From DTPS01 sp049591295 (lineage in GTDB: Bacteria > Acidobacteriota > UBA4820 > DSQY01), in contig JBAWEQ010000190.1 of the NCBI GenBank assembly GCA_049591295.1, positions 1-28,826 on the forward strand: a stretch of DNA of 28,826 nt. The letters run 5' to 3'. Below are positions 1 through 8,600 of this stretch, piece by piece. Below the pieces are notes generated by a model, which did not search any database, was not told the origin of the DNA, and was given only the letters and a program-made list of their open reading frames with translations. Positions within the stretch are counted from its first letter, which is position 1; each line of letters begins with the position of its first letter. Position numbers and translations under genes: made by a program.

Positions 1-6
1 GGGCGG

Positions 7-62
7 GGGCGCCCGCCCCACGGGGAGAGGCGGCGGCGGGCGAGGGCGCCCGCCCCACGGGG
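7..62. repeat. Duplicated 19-bp GC-rich motif at the left edge
   Basis: The 19-mer GGGCGCCCGCCCCACGGGG occurs at 7-25 and again at 44-62, a period of 37 bp. It contains the palindrome GGGCGCCC. No gene is visible here. It may be the end of a larger repeat block left of the window. Confidence 0.6.
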
Positions 63-127
63 GGAAGGGGGGCCGCCGCGGTTTGGTCGCGGTCTCCGTC
101 GCGCCCGCCTTCCCTCTTCAATCTCCC

Positions 128-180
128 TCGCGTCTAGCGTCTAGCGGTTCGCGTCTCGCATCTCGCGTCCCGCATCCCGC
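128..180 (-). repeat. Degenerate heptad array upstream of ubiD
   Basis: Imperfect copies of the 7-bp unit GTCTCGC, GTCTAGC or GTCCCGC are read on the plus strand, so the sense unit is GAGACGC on the minus strand. Elsewhere in the window such arrays follow gene stops in the sense direction. This one therefore would belong to a minus-strand gene beyond the left edge, which is inference. It lies in frame with ubiD and falsely extends that ORF at its N-terminus. Confidence 0.7.
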
Positions 181-244
181 CCTTCTCTCCTCCTCCCTTC
201 CCTTCGGGGGCCCTCTGCACTACCCTGGGCCGGTGGAGGCCGAG

Positions 245-1690
245 ATGGGCTACAAGGACCTGCGGGACTTCGTGGGGGCGCTGGAGCGGGATGGGGAGCT
301 GCTACGGATCCGCGAGGAGGTGGACCCCCGCCTGGAGATCACGGAGATCCTGGACCGGGCGGTGAAGGAGGGCGGGCCGGCGGTGCTCTTCGAGAGGGTG
401 AAGGGCCACTCCATGCCCGTGCTCGGCAACGTCCTGGGGACGCACCGGCGGATGCTGAAGGCGCTGGGCATCGCGCGGTACGAGGAGGTGGACGAGCGCA
501 TCGCCGCCTTCTTCGACATCAAGCAGCCGCAGGGGCTCCTGGACAAGCTGAGGATGCTGCCCCAGCTCGCGGAGCTGGCCTCCTTCCTCCCCAAGACCGT
601 GAAGTCGGGTCCGTGCAAGGAGGTGGTCCTCAAGAAGGGCCAGTTCTCCCTGCGGGAGCTGCCGGTCTGCACTTGCTGGCCGCAGGACGGCGGCCCCTTC
701 ATCACCCTGCCCATGGTCTTCACGAAGGACCGCGCGTCGGGCAAGCGCAACTGCGGCATGTACCGCATGCAGGTCTACGACGAGACCACCACGGGCATGC
801 ACTGGCAGCTCCACAAGCACGGAGCCAAGCACGCGCGGCAGGCGCTGGCGGCGGGGGAGAAGATCGAGGTGGCGGTGGCCATCGGCTCCGACCCGGCCAC
901 CTACTTCTCGGCGGCCATGCCCCTGCCGGACGACATCGACGAGATGATCCTGGCGGGCTTCATCCGCAAGGAGCCGGTGGAGATGGTGGCCTGCGAGACG
1001 GTGGGGCTGGAGGTGCCGGCCAACGCGGAGATCGTGCTGGAGGGCTGGGTGGACCCGGCGGAGCTGCGGCGCGAGGGGCCCTTCGGCGACCACACGGGCT
1101 ACTACTCGCTGGCCGACGACTACCCCGTCTTCCACGTGGAGTGCGTGACGCGGCGGAAGGAGCCGCTCTACGTCCACACCATCGTGGGGCCGCCTCCCAT
1201 GGAGGACGCCTTCATGGGCTACGCCATCGAGCGCGTCACGCTGCCCATCCTGAAGCGCCAGCTCCCCGAGGTGACGGACCTGCACATGCCGCCCGAGGGG
1301 GTCTTCCACAACCTCGTCCTGGTCTCCATCGAGAAGGCCTACCCGGGCCACGCGCGAAAGGTCATGCACGCCCTGTGGGGCCTCGGCCAGGCCATGTTCT
1401 CCAAGGTCATCATCGTGGTGGACTCGGATGTCAACGTGCAGGACGCGAGCGAGGTGACCTGGCGGGTGCTGGCCAACATCGACCCCGGGCGCGACCTGGA
1501 GCTGGCGCGGGGGCCGGCCGACGCTCTGGAGCACGCCTCGCAGTTCTTCGCCTACGGCGGGAAGCTCGGCATCGACGCCACCAAGAAGTGGCCCGGCGAG
1601 GGCTTCACGAGGGAGTGGCCCGACGTCATCGCCATGGAGGCGGCCGTCAAGGCCAAAATGGGCGCGCTGTGGGAGAAGAGCAGGAAGTAA
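245..1690 (+). CDS. ubiD: UbiD family decarboxylase
   Basis: This is a 481-residue member of the UbiD family: reversible (de)carboxylases that use prenylated FMN, classically acting on polyprenyl-hydroxybenzoate in quinone synthesis. The N-terminal segment (DLRDFV..., GELLRI near residues 5-21), the RNCGMYRMQ segment near 168-175 (flavin/metal region) and REGPFGDHTG at 276-285 (active-site acid region) are all recognisable, and the length is typical. The start is ATG 245, because GGAGG at 235-239 sits five bases before it; the open frame upstream to 83 is only repeat sequence. A UbiX-type prenyltransferase is not in the window. Family assignment is firm. The substrate is not: a quinone pathway enzyme or an aromatic acid decarboxylase are both possible. 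Confidence 0.93.
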   Translation: MGYKDLRDFVGALERDGELLRIREEVDPRLEITEILDRAVKEGGPAVLFERVKGHSMPVLGNVLGTHRRMLKALGIARYEEVDERIAAFFDIKQPQGLLDKLRMLPQLAELASFLPKTVKSGPCKEVVLKKGQFSLRELPVCTCWPQDGGPFITLPMVFTKDRASGKRNCGMYRMQVYDETTTGMHWQLHKHGAKHARQALAAGEKIEVAVAIGSDPATYFSAAMPLPDDIDEMILAGFIRKEPVEMVACETVGLEVPANAEIVLEGWVDPAELRREGPFGDHTGYYSLADDYPVFHVECVTRRKEPLYVHTIVGPPPMEDAFMGYAIERVTLPILKRQLPEVTDLHMPPEGVFHNLVLVSIEKAYPGHARKVMHALWGLGQAMFSKVIIVVDSDVNVQDASEVTWRVLANIDPGRDLELARGPADALEHASQFFAYGGKLGIDATKKWPGEGFTREWPDVIAMEAAVKAKMGALWEKSRK

Positions 1691-1738
1691 GATTGCGAAT
1701 GGAAGGACCGTACGAGCCTGACCCCGCCCCAGAAGGTC

Positions 1739-1793
1739 ATTCCGGCTCGTCCGGAATCCGGCCCCATCATCGTCATTCCGGCTTGTCCGGAAT
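1739..1793. repeat. Tandem pair of ATTCCGG hairpins after ubiD
   Basis: Two hairpins of the form ATTCCGG-5 nt loop-CCGGAAT lie at 1739-1757 and 1775-1793, about 50 bp after the ubiD stop. Each is preceded by GTC, giving GTCATTCCGG. A further partial inverted end, CCAGAATGACC, lies near 1829. This is a REP-like palindromic repeat. It could slow or stop transcription from ubiD, but there is no U-tract. Confidence 0.55.
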
Positions 1794-1874
1794 CAGATTC
1801 TGGACTCGCTCCGCTCGCCAGAATGACCGGAGAACAGGGTGGCGCCCCGCGTCCCCGCCTCCCGCCCGCTTTCC

Positions 1875-1992
1875 CGTCATCCTGAGGGCTGCTTCGAGGG
1901 AGAGCCCACGAAGGATCTCCATCACCGGACGTGCAGGGCCGTCGCCCGAGATCCTTCAGGGGAGAAGCTTCGAAGGAGGCTTCAGGATGACG
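1875..1992 (-). repeat. Core B repeat, copy 1 (118 bp)
   Basis: It starts CGTCATCCTGAGGG and ends TCAGGATGACG, with an internal pair GAAGGATCTC/GAGATCCTTC, so the ends and the inner arms form nested inverted repeats. It shares the string CTTCAGGGGAGAAGCTTCGAA with the copy at 3116-3233 apart from the last base context. It lies between ubiD and msrB, beyond the module that follows msrB, and is oriented like the msrB transcript. Confidence 0.75.
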
Positions 1993-2018
1993 GGAACACT
2001 ATTCGGGCGGGCTCGCCA

Positions 2019-2041
2019 GCGCCTCGCGTCCCGCGTCTCGC
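2019..2041 (-). repeat. Distal heptads of the msrB 3' module
   Basis: Short degenerate run of GTCTCGC-like units on the plus strand (sense GAGACGC on minus), separated from core A copy 1 by a C/T-rich stretch. It closes the heptad-core-heptad arrangement that follows msrB. Confidence 0.6.
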
Positions 2042-2051
2042 CCCCTTTTCC

Positions 2052-2176
2052 CGTCATCCTGTGGCATGCCCACAACGGGCGGCTAGCACAGGATCCCGCC
2101 GCTCCGGTGCCGCCGGTGGTCTCTCTGCCACGGGATCCTGAGCCAGCGGCCCTTCGAAGAGGTCCTCAGGATGACG
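2052..2176 (-). repeat. Core A repeat, copy 1 (125 bp)
   Basis: The 125-bp unit has terminal inverted repeats CGTCATCCTG and CAGGATGACG (with CCT or GTG next to them) and an inner inverted pair CAGGATCCCG/CGGGATCCTG. The copy at 19601-19725 has the same length and differs at about seven positions by my count. A third, more diverged copy lies at 26346-26470. It follows the heptad array behind msrB. Confidence 0.9.
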
Positions 2177-2200
2177 CGCGTATGAGGGCCCGCACTTCGC

Positions 2201-2277
2201 GTCTCGCGTCTCGCGTCTCGCGTCTCGCGTCTCGCGTCTCGCGTCTCGCGTCTCGCGTCTCGCGTCTCGCGTCCCGC
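2201..2277 (-). repeat. Perfect 7-bp tandem array behind msrB
   Basis: Ten perfect consecutive copies of GTCTCGC (2201-2270) are followed by one variant, GTCCCGC. On the msrB sense strand the unit reads GCGAGAC. This is the most regular heptad array in the window. Because 7 is not a multiple of 3 it stays open in several frames and encodes a spurious repeating LASRVSR peptide. Confidence 0.97.
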
Positions 2278-2311
2278 CCCTCAGCGGTGAATCCTCGCCT
2301 TCTCCCGGTCT

Positions 2312-2344
2312 CCCTTGGTGCCTTGGTGTCTTGGTGGTGAATCC
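2312..2344 (-). repeat. CACCAAG-type dispersed repeat, copy 1
   Basis: On the minus strand this reads ATTCACCACCAAGACACC and then AAGGCACCAAG, beginning immediately after the msrB stop codon. A near copy in the other orientation lies at 19491-19523 and a diverged one at 13348-13377. Similar CACCAAGACACCAAG strings are familiar as intergenic repeats in many environmental bacterial genomes. Confidence 0.75.
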
Positions 2345-2934
2345 TATTTCTTCTCGCTGTCCGCCTGTTTCACTGCCGCGCTGTCGCCATCTCCACCCTC
2401 CGGCACGAACTTGAGCGCGGCGGAGTTGATGCAGTAGCGCAGGCCGGTGGGGGGCGGTCCGTCCTCGAAGACGTGGCCGAGGTGGGCGCCGCAGCGGGCG
2501 CAGAGGATCTCGTCGCGCACCATGAGGAAGGAGCGGTCCACCTGGTTGTCCACGGCGCCGGGGGAGACGGGCTTGAAGAAGCTCGGCCAGCCGCAGACGG
2601 AGTCGAACTTGGCGTCGCTGCGGAAGAGGGGCGCCCCGCAGCAGACGCAACAGTAGGTCCCGGCCTCGTGGCTGTTCCAGTATTTCCCCGTGAAGGGGCG
2701 CTCGGTCCCCTTCTCCCGCGTCACTTCGTACTGGAGCGGCGTGAGCTGCCGCTTCCACTCCTCGTCGCTCTTCTGGATCGGAAAGGTCATGGGACGTGCC
2801 TCCCGGGCTCCGCGGATGACGGCGGGCGAAGGTCGCTCATCGACGGCGAGGCCCAGGTGCTGCAACGCGGACCACGCGCCCCACGTCGCCGCCGCCGCCA
2901 GAAGCCCCGACACCAGCCACCGCCCTCGGTTCAT
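2344..2934 (-). CDS. msrB: Peptide-methionine (R)-S-oxide reductase MsrB, exported
   Basis: A 196-residue MsrB that reduces the R epimer of methionine sulfoxide in proteins. The start at 2934 gives MNRGRW and is preceded by GAGGAG six bases upstream; the open frame beyond it is repeat DNA. Residues 6-31 are hydrophobic and look like a signal peptide or anchor, so the enzyme should work in the periplasm. The catalytic domain follows from about residue 54, with zinc cysteines C96, C99, C145 and C148, probable resolving C114 (VCGWPSF) and catalytic C168 (RYCINS). All expected residues are present. The matching MsrA is encoded separately at 19812-20483. A composite repeat module begins right after the stop. 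Confidence 0.96.
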   Translation of the reverse strand: MNRGRWLVSGLLAAAATWGAWSALQHLGLAVDERPSPAVIRGAREARPMTFPIQKSDEEWKRQLTPLQYEVTREKGTERPFTGKYWNSHEAGTYCCVCCGAPLFRSDAKFDSVCGWPSFFKPVSPGAVDNQVDRSFLMVRDEILCARCGAHLGHVFEDGPPPTGLRYCINSAALKFVPEGGDGDSAAVKQADSEKK

Positions 2935-3061
2935 CGTCACTCCTCGGATTGATGAACGTCGGGACGGCGCGTTTGATTGCCTCCGGGGGGGGGGAATCGA
3001 GATGAGGTGATGAGGAGATGAGGTGATGAGGAAAGAGACGACGGCCCGGTTCGCCCGGCCT

Positions 3062-3098
3062 TTCGCCTCGCGCCTTGCCTCTCGCATCTCGCGTCTCA
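3062..3098 (-). repeat. Distal heptads of the tamA 3' module
   Basis: Degenerate heptads (CTCGCGC, CTCGCAT, CTCGCGT) lie beyond core B copy 2. They point the same way as tamA transcription (sense GAGACGC on minus) and sit between tamA and the msrB promoter region. Confidence 0.65.
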
Positions 3099-3115
3099 CC
3101 CCCCCGCCCGGGACC

Positions 3116-3233
3116 CGTCATCCTGAGGGCTCCTTGCAACGGGCTCCTCCCGAAGGATCTCAGGCGAGGTTTGGGCTTCTTCCGCCCTTGAGATCCTTCA
3201 GGGGAGAAGCTTCGAAGAGTGCTTCAGGATGAC
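3116..3233 (-). repeat. Core B repeat, copy 2, with conserved linker
   Basis: This 118-bp core has CGTCATCCTGA and TCAGGATGAC ends and an internal CGAAGGATCTCAG / TGAGATCCTTC pair. The next 70 bp (3234-3303, containing GCGGAGTCCCCCGTCCTCGC on the minus strand) are also conserved in the copy behind the radical SAM gene (12934-13003). The shared unit is therefore close to 190 bp. It follows tamA in the sense direction. Confidence 0.88.
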
Positions 3234-3303
3234 ATGCCCACCGTGCGGGCGTGCTCACCGGCGCGGCGAGGACGGGGGACTCCGCGACTCGGGCAGAATG
3301 CCC

Positions 3304-3390
3304 TCGCGTCTAGCGTCTCGCCTCTCGCCTCTCGCGTCTAGCGTCTCGCGCCTCGCGTCTAGCGTCTCGCGCCTCGCGTCTCGCGTCTCT
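3304..3390 (-). repeat. Heptad array immediately behind tamA
   Basis: About twelve 7-bp units mixing GTCTCGC, GTCTAGC and GCCTCGC run up to three bases short of the tamA stop codon. On the tamA sense strand the unit is GAGACGC or TAGACGC. The array joins the conserved linker and core B at 3303. Confidence 0.92.
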
Positions 3391-3392
3391 CC

Positions 3393-5225
3393 TCAAAACG
3401 CGTACCCAATGAAGAAGTACAGCAGATACGGGGAGGGGTCGCGGGGGTCCTTCTTCAGCTTCCAGGCCAGGTCCGCGCCGAGCGGTCCCACGGGGGTCTT
3501 GTAGCGGATGCCGAAGCCCGTGCCGGAGTAGAGGGTGGCCCCCCTGAAGTCGAGGGGCTTCTTGAGGGCGTTGCCCGCGTCGAGGAAGACGAGCCCGGTC
3601 AGCTCGCCCGGCAGGGGGAAGCGCAGCTCCGCCGAGGCCAGGGCCAGGCCGCTGCCGCCCAGGAGCGCGCCGTGCTTCGAGAGGGGGCCCAGGCTGTCGT
3701 ACTTGTAGCCCCTCAGGCTGTTGGCCCCGCCCGCGTAGAAGCGCCGCGTGATGGGGATCTGGGAGGGCTTCTGACTGGTGAGGATGGCCCCCAGCTCCAT
3801 GCGCAGCGCCAGCACCCAGCGCTGGCTCACCGGGAAGTAGGAGTGGACGGCCAGGTCGGTCTTGGTGAAGTTGTCGCCGGTGCCGAGCACGTGGGTCGGC
3901 TCGGCGGAGAGCGTGGCGAGGAGCCCCCGGCTCGGGCTGATGGGGTCGTCCGTGCTCCGGTAGGTGACCGACGCGGCCACGGAGCCCATGGTGGCCCGAT
4001 CCCGCGCCTCAGCGGAGAGCGCCTGGTCGAGGGCCAGGTCGGGGGTCACCTGGAGGACCCGCTCGCCCACCAGATAGAGCTCGCCCGTCCACCGCTCCGA
4101 GAAGGTGTGGTCGAGTCCCACCCTGGCCTTGGCGGAGCGGTAGGTGAAGGAGTTCTCCACCCGCCGGCCGTAGACCAGGTCGGCGTTGAACCAGTTGTCG
4201 GAGGTCCAGAAGTAGGGCCTGCGGAACCAGAGGGAGCCCTCCCTGACGAGGTCGGAGGTGCGGAAGGCCGTCCCGATGTCCACCACGCGGTTGTCCACGC
4301 GGAGGGTCTCCCAGCTCACGGAGCCCCGGGGCCCCTCCTCCGTGCCGTAACCCAGGCTGCCCTGGAACCGCCGGTGGCGCCCCTCCTTGACGCGGACCAC
4401 CACGGGGACCATGCCGGGCGGTCCGCCCTTCTTCTTGAGGTGGATGTTCACGAGGTCGAAGAGCCCGAGGCGGTAGAGGTTCGCGATGCTCTTCTCCACC
4501 TTCCGCTGGTCGAAGGGCTGGTTGGTGCGGAAGGCGAGCGCCCGCCTGAGGATGAGCGGCTCCGCGTGGATGACCCCCTCCAGCGTGATGGGGCCGAAGC
4601 GCATGGCCTCGCCGGGCTTGACGGTGTAGGTCACGGCGACCTTGTGGGCCGCCACGTCGGCCACGGCCTCGGGCGAGACCTCGGCGAAGGGGAAGCCCCG
4701 GTCCTGCCAGGCGCGGGCCAGCATCTGCGCGGCGTCGCCGTAGCTCTGCGCCGAGAAGACGTCGCCCGGCTGCACGGGCAGCTTCCGCTGCAAGACCGAG
4801 AGGGGGACGGGCTGAGGCGCCCCGGCCGGGTCCAGCCGGAGGTCCACGGATGACACGCGCCCCGGCGGCCCCTCCCGGATGAGGATGAGGGCCTTCCCAC
4901 CGCCCTCCGCCTTGAGCTCGGCGCTGGCCTCGAAGTAGCCGCCGCGCTGGTAGAAGAGGATCAGCTCCTGGATCCGCGACTCCAGCTCCGCGCGGCTGGT
5001 GGTGGCGTGCCCCTTGAAGAGGCGCAGGCGAGAGGGCCGCGAGAGGCCCGTCACGTCATAGAGCTTCTTGTCCGGAAAGGCGTGGTTGCCCTGAAAGCGG
5101 ACCTCGCGGAAGGTCTCGCCCGCCGGGGGGCCCTGCGCCGGGGGGCCCTGCGCCGCGAGACACGCCGTCCAGAGCAGGGCCGCCAGCAGCACCGCGCACA
5201 GCCGCCCGGACCTAGATGTCCCCAG
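3393..5225 (-). CDS. tamA: Omp85-family outer-membrane protein, TamA-like
   Basis: An outer-membrane beta-barrel protein of the BamA/TamA family. With the start used here it has 610 residues: a hydrophobic signal peptide (VLLAALLWTACLAAQ near residues 14-28), POTRA-type repeats over roughly residues 40-300 (FREVRFQGNHAF, FGPITLEGV), then a barrel to the C-terminus. The Omp85 signature SLRGYKYDSLGP lies before the last strands, and the protein ends in Phe as BAM substrates do. It follows tamB, so a TamA/TamB complex is likely. The start is uncertain: no ATG or strong ribosome site lies near the signal peptide. CTG 5225 and GTG 5192 are the closest candidates. The frame is open far upstream only because of structured GC-rich DNA. 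Confidence 0.85.
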   Translation of the reverse strand: MGTSRSGRLCAVLLAALLWTACLAAQGPPAQGPPAGETFREVRFQGNHAFPDKKLYDVTGLSRPSRLRLFKGHATTSRAELESRIQELILFYQRGGYFEASAELKAEGGGKALILIREGPPGRVSSVDLRLDPAGAPQPVPLSVLQRKLPVQPGDVFSAQSYGDAAQMLARAWQDRGFPFAEVSPEAVADVAAHKVAVTYTVKPGEAMRFGPITLEGVIHAEPLILRRALAFRTNQPFDQRKVEKSIANLYRLGLFDLVNIHLKKKGGPPGMVPVVVRVKEGRHRRFQGSLGYGTEEGPRGSVSWETLRVDNRVVDIGTAFRTSDLVREGSLWFRRPYFWTSDNWFNADLVYGRRVENSFTYRSAKARVGLDHTFSERWTGELYLVGERVLQVTPDLALDQALSAEARDRATMGSVAASVTYRSTDDPISPSRGLLATLSAEPTHVLGTGDNFTKTDLAVHSYFPVSQRWVLALRMELGAILTSQKPSQIPITRRFYAGGANSLRGYKYDSLGPLSKHGALLGGSGLALASAELRFPLPGELTGLVFLDAGNALKKPLDFRGATLYSGTGFGIRYKTPVGPLGADLAWKLKKDPRDPSPYLLYFFIGYAF

Positions 5226-5614
5226 CGATTTCCGGCCTTCTTCGTAGTCTGCCTTCCGAAGCGGAGCGGAGGAAGGCGCGTTCCGGCGCCGTTGGGCCTT
5301 ATGCAAGGAAGGCGAGGCGGCCGCACCGCAAGCGTACTCCCCGTACGCTGAGGATGCGGACGCCGAAGCGTGACGACGCAGAAGGTCCGACGCCGCCGGC
5401 GCACCTTTGAAAAGTGAGAAAGCGATGGAACCTGCACGAGGCCGGGCCGAGGCGCCCGAAGGGCGCCATGGGGGCCGAAGACCGGAGTGCGGCCACGCTG
5501 GCGTGGACGCACCCGGACAAGGCCCCCAGCGCCGCGCCACCGGCGCGGCCGTGGCCCGGCGGGGTGTCGAAACCCGCGCACTTCTGCTTGCCAGATGCGC
5601 ACGCCACCCGCGCA
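5226..5614. other. Structured tamB-tamA spacer
   Basis: A 389-bp stretch between the tamB stop and tamA with no convincing gene. It holds strong hairpins, for example GGCGCCC-GAA-GGGCGCC at 5451-5467 and a GCGTAC/GTACGC pair near 5327-5345. It remains open in several frames. The segment may carry the real tamA start region, a terminator or an inserted repeat. I cannot tell which. Confidence 0.5.
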
Positions 5615-8600
5615 TCAGTACCGCTGCTCCCACAGCACGTCCCCTCCCGATTCGCCGTTGGTGCTCACCTGGGTCTGGAGGCTCAGGTGGCGGTTCACGC
5701 GGTATCGCAGGTTGACCCTCTCGCCCGGCAGGGTGCCGAAGATCTGCTGGTACTCCACCACGGTGCGGTCTCCCAGATACTTGGAGAAACCCAGCGCCGT
5801 GCCCTGCCCGGTGGAGGAGGTGCCCACCGTGAGGGTGTCCAGCCCCAGCTTGCCCCGGATGTCCGCCAGCAGGGGTGCGGCCTGGTACTGGGCGGCCATG
5901 CCGGCGGCCGCGTTGGACCAGGACGAGCGCTCGCCGGCGTTGAGGTCGCCCAGGGGGCGGCCGAAGAGGAGCGTGGCCAGGATGTCGGCCTTCTCCATGG
6001 CCGGATCGGAGGTGAGGGTGAGGTCCGGATGGGCCGGGTTTCCCCTGAGGTGGATCGTGATGTCGGCGCTGTCGGCCTTGTAGAGCGCGGTGATGTCCAG
6101 GTAGGGCACCAGGTCGGTGGTGCCGTTGAAGCTGATGCTCGACTCCTGGATGAGGAACTTCTTGCCCTCGAAGAGGTACCTCCCCTGCTGGAGGTTCAGG
6201 CGGCCCCCCACGGCCGGGCCCTTGTCGGTCAGGCGGACGATGATCTGGCCCGTGACCTCGGCCAGCAGGTTCCTGTTGCTCGCCCAGAGGCCGCCCTGGC
6301 TGGAGAGGACCACCTGGCCCCGGAGGCGTCCCACCACCGACGGGGCCCCCCCCTCCTTCTCCCGGCCCAGGTCGAGCCCCTCGGGGACGTTCACGAAGCG
6401 GACGGTGGACGGCATGGGCTGCTGCTGGGCGAGGTCGGGGAGCTCGATCTTCCCCTTGAGGATCTGAGCCTCGCCGCTGATGACGGGCTTCTCGATGGAG
6501 CCCGAGAGCCCGGCGCGAACGTCGGCGAGCCCGTCGATCTGCCGCCCCACGACGAAGGGGAAGGCCTTCGCCGTCACGCGGAAGTCGAAGGTCGCGGGCA
6601 GAAAGCCCCTGAACTGGACGTAGCCCGTGGCGTCCGCTCGCCCCCCCTCGCGCGTGGTGGCCGTGCCCTGGGTGAGGACGAGGCGGTCGCCCTTGGCCTT
6701 CATCGCCAGCGTGATGGGGGCGATGGTGAGGTCGCTCTCGGGGTAGGTGTAGCTCCCCTCGGTGAGCTCCGCCGTGCCGTTGATCTGGGGCGCGTTGAGG
6801 CGCCCCGACCAGGTCAGGTCGGCGGCCAGGTAGCCCTCCATGGCGCCGGCCGTCCTGGGCAGGGGCACGAGGGCCAGGGGGAAGTGGACCGCAACGACGC
6901 GTCCCTGCATGGGGGCGGCGGCGAAGCCTTTGCTCAGGTCCAGGCGGCCCTCCGCCTCCAGCCGGCTCTTCTGCTTGACCAGCACCAGGCCCGACCACGC
7001 CAGGCTCTCGCGCGTCCACGCCACGCGCGCCTCCCCCTCCTGGGCGAAGCGCTTGCCGGTGGTCTCGAACAGGATGTCCGACACGCGGAGGTCCATGCGG
7101 GGCGGGACGAGGGCCCCGCTCACCCGGAACGACAGGTTCCTCTTGCCCGGCAGGAGGGCCTTCCAGGTCACCTCCGCCCGCGCGGGGACGCCCCGCAGGA
7201 CCACGGAACCGTCGCCGAGGTCCGTCTCCGAGACCCGCAGGCCGGTGTAGGAGAGCTTCAGGTCCGAGGCCGCCCCGGTGCCGCCCCAGCGCCCGGAGGC
7301 CTCCAGGCGGCCCAGCTTGAGGCTGCCCCAGGTGCCTCCCTCCGCCGAGGCCGTCCCTTCCACCGACGGGTCCTTCCAAGGGCCTCCGAGGTGCACGTCG
7401 GCCTTCAGGTCGCCCGCCAGCCCTTCGATGCCGAGGAGGCGGCCGAGCCGGGCGGCGTCTCGCGCCTCCCCTTTCACGTCGGCCCGGAGCCGGCCATCGG
7501 ACGAGAGCGTGCCGCCGATCCTGGCCGTTCCCAGGTCGCAGGTCAGAGTCGCCGGGTCCAGGGTCGTGCCCGAAGGGCCCAGGTGGAGCCGCATCGCCAA
7601 CGGCGAGAAGGCGATGCCGTCCCACTGGCCCGATCCCAGGTCCAGCTCCAGGAGGCCCTCCCGCGCCGAGGGGCCCTGGAAGGCCGCTCGGCCGCCGAGC
7701 CGCCCGGCCGGACCCAGCCCCCAGAAGGAGGGATCGAGCGAGGTAACCGCCGCCGACCAGACCACGGGGCGGCCGGAACCCAGCGGGCCGGCCGCCACGC
7801 TCCACTCCCCGCCCTTGGGGTCCGTGACCTTGGCCGAGAGGGTGAAGCCCTGGGCCGCCTCCTGGCCCATGGAGAGGGCCTCCACCCGCCAAGGCCCTGC
7901 GGGCGGATGGAGACCGGCCGGAAGGGCCGGCATGAGGCCCAGGCTCGTCAGCACGCCCTGAAGGTCTACGCCGTCGCCGGCGAGCTCCGTCTGCCACCTA
8001 CGGGGATGGAGACCCCAGGAGAGGCTGCCCTTGAAGCTCCCGGCCATGGTCGCCTCGCCCTCGGCCGACAGCGAGCCCTCGCCGGCCGAGCCCTCGGCCT
8101 TGACGCGGGCGCCGCGGAGCGAGAGGCCCCAGATCCGGGAGGCGCGGAGTTCCCCGTCGGCCTTCCACCGGACGGCGCCGCGGCCCCCGTCCACGGACCA
8201 GCTCGCCGTGCCCGCCACCTGCGCCTCCCGGCCCGCGGGCGTCTTCCAGAAGGGGGTCAGGGAGGCGCCCCCGGTGGCCGCCGTGCCATGAAGGTGCACG
8301 CGGCCGGAGGAGATCTCTCCGCTGCCGTCGGAGCTGACGGGCCCCAGCCCCTTGGCATCCAGCCTGGCCTTCCATCGGAGCGTTCCGCCCTTGCCCTCGA
8401 CCTGAGCGCTCCCGGTGACCAGTAGGTCCGGGGCCAGAGCCCACCCCACGGCCGCCTCGCGCAGCGCAAGGGGAGCGAAGGAGAGGTCGGCGGAGAAGGT
8501 CCCGTCCGCCTTCAGGCTGGCCTGTCCCTTCACGCGGGAGAGGGCGGAGGAGACCTCCCCGTCGAAGCGTCCGCTCCCGCCGGCCGACCAGCCGAGGCTG

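Noticed and set aside
83..244. An N-terminal extension of UbiD
   Set aside because: It translates heptad repeats; the ribosome site and family start both point to 245.
2201..2277. CRISPR array
   Set aside because: Repeats are 7 bp and contiguous, with no spacers and no cas genes.
613..2340. A 575-residue plus-strand open frame over ubiD and the following repeats
   Set aside because: It is a shifted frame of ubiD followed by translated repeats; the final part is the LASRVSR heptad peptide.
3393..7997. A 1534-residue minus-strand open frame covering tamA and much of tamB
   Set aside because: Only its last 600 or so residues (TamA) look like protein. The rest is Pro/Gly/Arg-rich shadow of tamB in another frame.
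5414..8425. A 1003-residue plus-strand open frame
   Set aside because: It is antisense to tamB with typical high-GC shadow composition, no domains and no ribosome site.
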